DNA from: Streptomyces sp. ISL-100 | Lineage (GTDB): Bacteria > Actinomycetota > Actinomycetes > Streptomycetales > Streptomycetaceae | DNA length: 64,000 bases | Direction: 5' to 3' | Assembly (NCBI RefSeq): GCF_018614615.1 | Contig: NZ_JAGGOK010000003.1 | Location: 1-64,000, forward strand | Program-made: the position numbers and the translations under genes | Notes under the pieces: generated by a model | Told to the model about the DNA's origin: nothing | What the model saw: the letters and a program-made list of their open reading frames with translations, nothing else | Databases searched by the model: none | In this document: positions 40,620-47,700 of the stretch, piece after piece | Position numbering within the stretch: the stretch's first letter is position 1 | How the letters are laid out: each line of letters starts with the position of its first letter

Positions 40620-41270
40620 ATGACCACGCAACTCCTCGAACGACCCGCGACCGTCACCGTTCCCGACACCGGGGCGGGCAGGCTCATCGTCCCCGCGACC
40701 GCCAGCACCACCACCATCCCGACGTACCGCGTCGGTTCCCCCGACATCCAGTGCCGATACCCCGTGATCGTGGGCGAAGACCAGGTCATCGGCCGCGCAT
40801 ACAGGTGGCACCGAGACTGGCTCGTCCTCACCACCGAGGGCGAACGCAACCTCCGCCGCCCGCCCAAGGGGACACCCGGCACCGACATGGCCGCCGCCCA
40901 TCTCGCGGAGGAGTACGCCGCCGGTCGGATTGGTTCGGTTCCCCTGGATCAGGTGCTCGCCGAGGCCCCCACGCCGTTGTGCGGGCCGGTGCCCCTCCTC
41001 CACCCGCGGATGCCGGTCAACGATCGCAACACCGAGGGCGCGCAGATCGCGTTCGCGGGACTCGCGGCCCACCACTGGCGGGCAGTCCTCACCGGGTTCC
41101 CCGGCAGCGATAACCACTGGTACCTCTGCTGCCAACTGTGTGACTGGGAAGGCCCGAAGTTCTGGTCGCACTTGCGCGGGCGCAACGGGGAGCCGCCGAG
41201 CGCGCGCCGTCACAAGGGCGGGTGCATCGGAGAGGACGAGGTCCGCCGGTTGATCCCCGCCTACCACTAG
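40620..41270 (+). CDS. Zinc-knuckle element protein
   Basis: A 216-residue protein. The C-terminal part has the pattern CCQLCDWEGPKFWSHLRGRN followed by RRHKGGC, giving Cys-x2-Cys and His/Cys ligands for one metal ion. The CxxC-(D/E)-WEGP core is shared with the gene at 42.2 kb. The N-terminal 130 residues (RLIVPATASTTTIPTYRVG; RAYRWHRDWLVLTTEGERNL) are not recognised. Second gene of the L8 operon. Confidence 0.72.
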   Translation: MTTQLLERPATVTVPDTGAGRLIVPATASTTTIPTYRVGSPDIQCRYPVIVGEDQVIGRAYRWHRDWLVLTTEGERNLRRPPKGTPGTDMAAAHLAEEYAAGRIGSVPLDQVLAEAPTPLCGPVPLLHPRMPVNDRNTEGAQIAFAGLAAHHWRAVLTGFPGSDNHWYLCCQLCDWEGPKFWSHLRGRNGEPPSARRHKGGCIGEDEVRRLIPAYH

Positions 41271-41282
41271 CAGCCCGACCGA

Positions 41283-41309
41283 GGGGCGGCGGCAGCGCGC
41301 CGCCGCCCC
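41283..41309 (+). other. Intercistronic GC hairpin
   Basis: Eleven-base perfect stem (41283-41293, 41299-41309), loop AGCGC, 13 bases after the stop of the preceding gene. Confidence 0.7.
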
Positions 41310-41332
41310 CCGCACCCCCGAAGGACAGCACC

Positions 41333-41758
41333 GTGCCGACCCGCCACACCCCCGAGAGCATCGTCATCGTGGACACCCCGGCCGCGATCCTGGAATGGGC
41401 CGCTCGCCACATCGAACACGTCGGCTTCCACCAGGGACCGCGTCTGTTCGCCGGTCCCGGCCGTACGGCCACGTTGCCGTGCTGGCCGCGCGGCGCCCTT
41501 CAAGTCGCCGCCGGCCACGGGCGGGGAGCCGCCGGCCGGACGTACGACTGGGACCGCATCGACCGCGCCCGCGACCAGGCGTTCGCCATCCTCGCGGAAA
41601 CCCTCACAGGTCACCCCGTCGACACCGACGACCCCGCCGCCAAGGCCCGGCACCGAGAGGTCATCGACCGGTGGAGCGCCGAGCCCGGCCGCACCGCCGC
41701 CGACGCCGCCCGCGCGTTTCGTACCGCCGCCGCCCGCGCCGAACACGCCCTGTTCTGA
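41333..41758 (+). CDS. DUF6197-like protein
   Basis: A 141-residue protein with a GTG start and AAGGA upstream. It shows ILEWAARHIEHVGFHQGPRLF, then PCWPRGALQVAAGHG, and FAILAETLTGHPVDT. It is a diverged paralogue of the 29.7-kb protein, sharing the AA-x-HIE-x-VG-x2-QG pattern and the same overall plan. Function unknown. Confidence 0.74.
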   Translation: MPTRHTPESIVIVDTPAAILEWAARHIEHVGFHQGPRLFAGPGRTATLPCWPRGALQVAAGHGRGAAGRTYDWDRIDRARDQAFAILAETLTGHPVDTDDPAAKARHREVIDRWSAEPGRTAADAARAFRTAAARAEHALF

Positions 41759-41802
41759 CCCCCGCCGCCCGCCAGCACCCCGAGTCAACGAAGGCCAGCA
41801 CG

Positions 41803-42201
41803 ATGGACGAGACGACAGAAGACCGCAGCACCACCAGGACGCCGAGCCGCCGAGGAGCCGCCACCCCCAGCCGGGACGGCGTCCACCGACTCAGCGTTCC
41901 CCTCCACCCCCGGCTCAGCGCGACCGAGCTGATCCGCGTACTCCTCGCGGCCCCAGGAGAAACCGAACTCTCCGCCCTCGACCCCGTACGGGTCCGGTCG
42001 CTCATCGCCGACGTGCTCACCCAGCACGGCTATGACGTGCTCGACCGGTCGCCGTACTACCCGGAGCTCGACCGCCACCGGGACGCCCGCCGCGCGGTAC
42101 GCCGCGCGTACGGGCCCCGGTTCCTCGACGCCCCCGACGAACAGGCCGTGCTCGCTGACCCACTCCGCGAAGTGCTCGCCGCCGGAAGCAGGAAGTCGTG
42201 A
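41803..42201 (+). CDS. Hypothetical element protein
   Basis: A 132-residue protein starting at an ATG after AAGG. The first 35 residues are Thr/Arg/Ser-rich and disordered. The rest has HPRLSATELIRVLLAAPGE, SLIADVLTQHGYDVL and a helical basic segment (RDARRAVRRAYGPRFLD). No family recognised. It overlaps the next gene by four bases. Confidence 0.68.
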   Translation: MDETTEDRSTTRTPSRRGAATPSRDGVHRLSVPLHPRLSATELIRVLLAAPGETELSALDPVRVRSLIADVLTQHGYDVLDRSPYYPELDRHRDARRAVRRAYGPRFLDAPDEQAVLADPLREVLAAGSRKS

Positions 42202-42806
42202 CCGCCACCGTCGCCGAGCCGAACGGAGCACGGGCACGGCAGACGTACTACTGGCGAGTGCGCAACGCGCGGACACGCCACCGCCCCGAGAGCGCCGATC
42301 AGGCGTGGCACATCCAGCCCGGACACCCCGGCGGCGCGTACTGCGACCTCGGCCACGACCTGGACCCGCCCGCACACCACACCCCAACCCTTCTCTCCCG
42401 CAGCCGGCCGACCGGCCGCCGGGGAGACGAGCAGGAATTTCGGGGCGGGTGTCTCGCGTGCGAGTGGGAAGGCCCCGTGCACTCCGGCGACGGGTTCGGC
42501 GACGGTGACAACGAGGCAGTGGAGGACGCCCACGACCACGCGTTCCCCGGCTGGCAGACACTGCCGCCCATCACCAAGGTCGAGGACAGATGGGTCGTTC
42601 CGCAGAGCCGAAGCCGCTGGGCTCAGCTCATCTCCCAGTACCCGGCGGGATGGGTGAACCAGGGCGCCCCCGTCGTGGCCTGGCGCCGGTACCGCCGCGA
42701 AGCCCACGCTCCGCCGCACGCGGGACGCCCCCGCTACGAACTCCGTGTCACCCGGCCGCCGCGCGACCGGGCCCGACACCCCGCCGATCAGGACGCCCTC
42801 TTCTGA
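42198..42806 (+). CDS. DUF6349-like zinc-knuckle protein
   Basis: A 202-residue protein starting at a GTG within the previous stop. It contains GGAYCDLGHDLDPPAHHTPTL, then FRGGCLACEWEGPVHSGDGF, giving a Cys/His-rich metal-binding layout, and WRRYRREAHAPPHAGRPRYEL near the end. I associate this pattern with the DUF6349 family of actinobacterial elements. The CxxCEWEGP core matches the 40.6-kb gene. Function unknown. Confidence 0.74.
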   Translation: MTATVAEPNGARARQTYYWRVRNARTRHRPESADQAWHIQPGHPGGAYCDLGHDLDPPAHHTPTLLSRSRPTGRRGDEQEFRGGCLACEWEGPVHSGDGFGDGDNEAVEDAHDHAFPGWQTLPPITKVEDRWVVPQSRSRWAQLISQYPAGWVNQGAPVVAWRRYRREAHAPPHAGRPRYELRVTRPPRDRARHPADQDALF

Positions 42807-42855
42807 TGGCCGCCGTCCTCCGGAGCAGGGCGCCACCCGCTCAACCCAAAGGTGG

Positions 42856-43005
42856 TTTAATTACTCCGCCGTCAGCGGAGCGGGCAACCTCCGACCGGCC
42901 GCGCGTCCCACAGGACGCCACGCACCCAGACAACAGACGACGGCCAGCGCACAAGGGCAACAAGGCGCTGGCCGTCAGTGTTCTCTCACCAGAAAGAACC
43001 TCACC
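42856..43005 (+). promoter_or_regulatory. Diverged leader L7
   Basis: A GGTGGTTTAATTA block (-10 TTTAAT at 42856-42861) without a good -35 at 17 bases. A six-base hairpin CTCCGC/GCGGAG (42864-42869, 42875-42880) is followed by GGGCAAC outside the stem, and CTCTCACCAG precedes the start at 43006. It looks like a degraded or variant member of the family. Confidence 0.6.
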
Positions 43006-43284
43006 ATGCTATGTGACCGACACCCCGACTGTCCCCAGCCCGGCGACACCGCCCAGCTCACGAGGGGTAACAGCATCGGAGCCGACCCCGCCGACACCTT
43101 CGTCATCGTCGAGGACTTCCCCCCGACAGGCCGACACCTCGTGCTCAACCTCCCCGTCGACCACCCCGACCGTGCCGACTGGGCCGCCGCCGTCCCCCTG
43201 GCCGACATAGCCACCCTCACCCGGCTCGAACCGGCGGGCAGCCGTACGTGGGCGCCGGCCCCGGACCCGGACGACATCCAGTGA
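43006..43284 (+). CDS. Small hypothetical element protein
   Basis: A 92-residue acidic protein (MLCDRHPDCPQPGDTAQLTR). The N-terminus has Cys-x5-Cys; then FVIVEDFPPTGRHLVLNL and WAAAVPLADIATLTRL suggest a small beta fold. It follows leader L7 and overlaps the region before the HTH gene. No family recognised. Confidence 0.66.
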   Translation: MLCDRHPDCPQPGDTAQLTRGNSIGADPADTFVIVEDFPPTGRHLVLNLPVDHPDRADWAAAVPLADIATLTRLEPAGSRTWAPAPDPDDIQ

Positions 43285-43328
43285 CCGCGCCGAGCGGGCA
43301 CGACCCCGACCAAGAACAGGAGGCGACC

Positions 43329-43979
43329 GTGTCCCCCAAGACCGGCCGCACGCTCTACTCACGCGCGGGCCTGCGCAAGGTTCACGGCATCAGTGAGCCC
43401 ACGCTTCAGAACCTCTGGACCGACCGGGAGAACAACGGGCACCCGCCCGCGAAGACCATTGACGGCGTCATGCACTGGGACGGCGACGAATGGGCGACGT
43501 GGCACCACGAGCTTCAGCGGCAGCGCGCCGCCGCGAACACCACCAACCCGCCGAAGCTCGACGGTGACCCCGAAGAGATGGTCGGCCCGGCCGAAGCCGC
43601 GAAGGTCTGCGGGTTCGCCGACTCCGCCACCGTCTCCCACTACGTCAAGAACCCGCCCGAAGGGTGGCCCGACCCCGACGACTGGGACAAGCTTCCGACC
43701 CGGGACCGGCCGAAGTGGAAGCGCTGGAGGCTGTGGCAGTACCTCGCGGACCGCAAGGGCCGCGGGCACGCCGGCGGACGGCCTACCGGCCGCCGCGGAC
43801 TGGCCTACCCCTACCAGGGAGACGAGCGGCTGACCCTCGCCCGGCAGGCCATCGCGGCCAACCCCGGGGCGAAGAACGCCGATCTGATCCCCGCTCTCCA
43901 GGGGCAGACGGAAAAGACCTACTCCCGCCCGACCTGGAATCTGATCCTCAAGTCCGCCCGCGAGCACCCCGAGGAGTGA
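43329..43979 (+). CDS. DNA-binding protein with two HTH-like segments
   Basis: A 216-residue protein. The first half (GLRKVHGISEPTLQNLWTDR, then PPAKTIDGVMHWDGDEWATW) looks like a MerR/excisionase-type winged helix; a second similar unit follows (GPAEAAKVCGFADSATVSHY, WKRWRLWQYLADRKGRG). The C-terminus (LTLARQAIAANPGAKNADLI) is a third small helical domain. The GTG at 43329 was chosen for its AGGAGG; a GTG at 43281 overlapping the previous stop is the alternative. It could regulate transfer or act as an excisionase. Confidence 0.72.
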   Translation: MSPKTGRTLYSRAGLRKVHGISEPTLQNLWTDRENNGHPPAKTIDGVMHWDGDEWATWHHELQRQRAAANTTNPPKLDGDPEEMVGPAEAAKVCGFADSATVSHYVKNPPEGWPDPDDWDKLPTRDRPKWKRWRLWQYLADRKGRGHAGGRPTGRRGLAYPYQGDERLTLARQAIAANPGAKNADLIPALQGQTEKTYSRPTWNLILKSAREHPEE

Positions 43980-43982
43980 CCC

Positions 43983-44159
43983 GTGCCCGACACCCGCTGC
44001 CCGCGCTGCGGCGGCCCGCTTGGTGAACGACCCGCGCGTTCCCGGCTGACCGCCGACCGCGATGTCTTCATCTGCACCACGTGCGGCACGGAGGAAGCCG
44101 TGCGCCAAGCCCATGGTCAGGCACCGGTGCCGTTCGGCGAATGGCCCCTGAACACATAG
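43983..44159 (+). CDS. 58-residue zinc-ribbon protein
   Basis: A short gene starting at a GTG three bases after the previous stop. The protein reads MPDTRCPRCGGPLGERPARS, then RLTADRDVFICTTCGTEEAV and a 15-residue tail. Two CxxC pairs 22 residues apart form a typical zinc ribbon. It is the last gene before a strong terminator. Function unknown. Confidence 0.72.
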   Translation: MPDTRCPRCGGPLGERPARSRLTADRDVFICTTCGTEEAVRQAHGQAPVPFGEWPLNT

Positions 44160-44185
44160 CTGTCGGCCGAGAAGCCACACGGCGA

Positions 44186-44234
44186 ACATGACGAAGGTCC
44201 CCGCTCCAGGTCGGAGCGGGGACCTTCGTCATGT
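44186..44234 (+). terminator. Strong terminator closing the plus-strand accessory block
   Basis: A perfect 22-base stem (44186-44207, 44213-44234) with loop AGGTC, 26 bases after the zinc-ribbon gene. Confidence 0.85.
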
Positions 44235-44785
44235 CACCAGGCACTGGCGGGTCGGGGCAGGGCCCAACCAAGACCGCTCGACGCGACAGCAGGCGACGGA
44301 TCAGAGGCTACGAGCCCTCCGCCGGCTGGGAGCCCGTTTTGCCCTCCGGCCGATCGCTCGGGTGCAGGGGCGGAGTCTCACGTCCCGGCCCGAACCGGCC
44401 CTCAGCGTCGCGCCCGTACGCCGGGGAGTCCGAGGCCATCCAGCACGGGGCCGACAACTCGGCGAACGGGCGAGGAGCCGCCGGACTCGGGGTCCGCTCC
44501 ATGCGCGGACCAACGACTCAGCGGCGCGTAGGTACCGCAGCGACGTCGGAGTGCCGTACCGCCTCAGCGCGTACGGCACTCCATCCCGCGCACCTCTCGC
44601 AGAGGTAACAGTCCAACAGGACATCAGGCTCCAGGAGCCTGATCCGGAGGAACGACGAGGCCGATCCGAGTGCCCGAGATCCCCTCTCGTTGATCATGAT
44701 CTTGAATTTAGAGGACCAAGGTATCGTCACTTCGTGACGATACAATCAGCCAAGACGACCGAATCTGACCGGATGAGAGCGGGGG
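44235..44785. other. Gene-free region before the relaxase; candidate oriT
   Basis: 551 bases with no supported gene. The right end (44690-44760) is locally AT-rich and holds a GATCATGATC palindrome (44692-44701) and a 10-base inverted repeat GTATCGTCAC-TTC-GTGACGATAC (44721-44743), about 43 bases before the relaxase start. This resembles the inverted repeat next to a nick site in MobF systems, but could equally be an operator for the relaxase promoter. The weak ORFs here have no coding character. Confidence 0.5.
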
Positions 44786-47700
44786 GTGAGCGGGCCGATG
44801 GGGTGGGTGACCATGATCGGCCCGTCCGACGAGCAGGTTGAGTACCGCCTTACCGGCGGCCACGGATGCGGGAAGTCCGTAGCGGTCGACGCGGCCCCTC
44901 TCGTCGCCGCCATCGAGGCCAAGGCCGAAGCCGCCGGTGCCCCCGTCGCCTCCCTTCTCGCCAACCGCGAGGCCAAGCGCGCCTTCTTCCGCGCCCGCGG
45001 ACTCCTCCGCAGCAAGGGCACGGCGCGGTTCACCGGGTTCGACGCCGTCGAAGTCGCCGCCGCAGCCGGGCTCGACGCCCGCGACCTCTACGGCGAACAG
45101 GCCCTTCCCCCACGGCCCGCCGACGGACAGGTGGACTACCACCTGGACGCCAGCGAACGCCCCCTGGTCTGGATCGGAAACGGTCTCACCGAGTTCGACA
45201 TCACCCCCGGCAGCGTCCTCGCCCCCGAGCAGTTCCCGGCCGCCCGGCGCCTCATGCACGGCGAAGACCCCCGGGCCGGGCAGACCCTCGTGGAACCCAA
45301 GCTGGCCATCGCGCCGGCCGCCAAGCTCCCCGCCGCCCCACTGGCCCGCGCCATCCGCCGCGCCGCCGCCGAACGCAGCGTGAACCCCGCCTCGCTGCTG
45401 GACTCCAAGCGTAAGCAGGACGCCTTCCGCCGGATGGAGAGCCAGCTCAAGCGGTTCGGGGAGTCGCACCGCGTCCCCGTCTCGACGGTGCTGAAGCTCG
45501 CCGACGCCGTCGGCATCGACGCCGTCGACCTCTACGGCGAGGACGTGGTGGAGAAGGCCGTGGCCGCCGAGGCGGGCGGCCACTTGGACGCCCGTGCGCT
45601 CCTGCGCGCGGTCGAGGTCCGCGCCACCGAGACCGGACAGCAGCCCGCCGACCTGTTCGACGCCGCGTCCATGAAACGCCGGTACGTCCAGACCGAGGGC
45701 GAAGGTGCACGTCGTCTTCGGGATCTACCGATGGACGTGCGTGAAGCCGTCGCGATGGCCAAGGCAGCGGGACTCGCGCCCGAGGACGTGTGGGACGCCG
45801 AGGAGATCAAGGCCGCTCTCCTCGAAGGCCGCGTGCAGGTCGGCAACTTCGGTGCCGACGTCACCTTGGACTTGGCGAAGTCGCAGTCCGCTTTCCTCGC
45901 CTACGCGCCCGAGGAGATCGCCGCCCAGGTCGAGGGCATCTACACGGCCGCCGGCCGGGAGTCCATCGGCGCCCTGGAACGGTGGACGGCGTACGCCATG
46001 CGCGGTCACCACGGCGACGGCGACGAAGCGGAGACCGTGACGACGAGCGGGTTCTCCGGCTGGATGATGGTCCACCGCGCCGCCCGCCCTGTGGACGGCG
46101 CCCCGTACGGTGACCCCCACTTCCACCTGCACTTCACCCTGGCCAACATGGTCAAGGGCAACGACGGCAAGTGGTCCACGATGGCCAGCGGGGGCCGCGA
46201 CCTCCACCGGCACACCCGCGCGACCCAGTCCCTTATGAACGCCCGCATCCGCCGGGAGCTGACCGACACGTTCGGCATCAGCTTCCGCCGAGAGGAGCGG
46301 ACCGGCGCGTGGGAGATCGCAGCGATCCCCGAGTCCACCATCAAGCTCTTCAGCAAGCGCGACAGCCAGGTCCGGGACCTGCTGACGAAACTCGGCATCG
46401 ACTACGACAGCGCCACGACCCGGGAGCGCACCGCCGCCTCCACCGCGTCCAAGGCGGCGAAGAACGGCGAGGCCGCCGGAGTCGAGGACGACGTACTGCG
46501 CGCCTACTGGCAGGCCGAAGGCCGCGCTGCCGGTGACGACCCCGACGCCATCGCAGCCAGCGCGATGGAGCAGGACCGAGCGGACCAGAACCCGTCTCTG
46601 GACGAGCTGTGCGCCCAGGTCTTCGACCCCAAGACCGGCCTGACCAGCCACTCCAAGGAGTTCACCCACGCCGCCGCCATCGCCGCCGTGCTGGACGCCC
46701 TCCCGTACGGCGTCGCGGACGCTGCGGAAGCCGAACAGCTCACCGCTTCCGTCCTCCGGCACGTCGGGTACGCGGTCCAGCTCAACCCGAAGGGTGCCCA
46801 GCACTTCACGCACGCCGACCGGTACACCACGGCGGATGTCGTGGCGGCGGAAGCTCTGATCGTCTCCGAGGCAACGAACCGGCTCGGCACTCAGGCCGCC
46901 GTCGTCAGCAACGACACGGTCGACATGACCTTGTCCACCGTCGAGGCCCAGCACGGTGGCACCTTCGCGTTCTCCGACGAACAGCGTGCCGTCCTCGAAC
47001 GGCTGCTTACGGCCGGGCACGGAATCGACGCCGTGGTGGGCATCGCGGGATCGGGCAAGACCACGATCATGGACACCGCCCGGCAGGCGTGGGAGGCCCA
47101 CGGTCTCGTCATCGCCGGCGCGAGTACAGCCGCCGTCGCCGCCGCGAACTTGCGGGCCGAGGCGGGCATCGAGTCCCGCACCCTCGCGTCGTGGCTCACC
47201 GGCATCCGTGCCGGTGGCCCCGGCCTCACCGGCGTGGACGTGTTGGTCGTGGACGAAGCCGCGATGTGCGATGACCGCGACATCGCCGAACTCCTCACCC
47301 ACGCCGCGGAAACCGGCACGAAGGTCGTCGGCATCGGTGACCCCAAGCAACTCCACTCGCCCGGCATCGGCGGCAGTTTCGCCGCCGTGCACCACATCGT
47401 CGGCGGACTCAGCCTCAACGAGAACTTCCGGCAGAAGGACATGGTCGAGCGCCGGGCCCTGGAGCTGTGGCGCGACGACAATCGCGTGGAAGCCCTCCGT
47501 ACCTTCGCCGGAACCGGCCGCGTGCACGCCCTCGCGGACAGGGACGCCACCCTCGCGGCGATGCTCACCATCTGGGCCGACAAGCGCGCCGCGCACACCG
47601 ACGACCACACCGCCGTGCAGCAGCTCCTCATGCTCGCCGCGACCAACGAGATCGTGGAGGAACTGAACGTCGGGGCCCGCGCCCTGCGGAAGGAGAACGG

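Noticed and set aside
44235..44700. Small ORFs between the terminator and relaxase as genes
   Set aside because: Frames on both strands overlap each other, lack ribosome binding sites and have no recognisable protein features.
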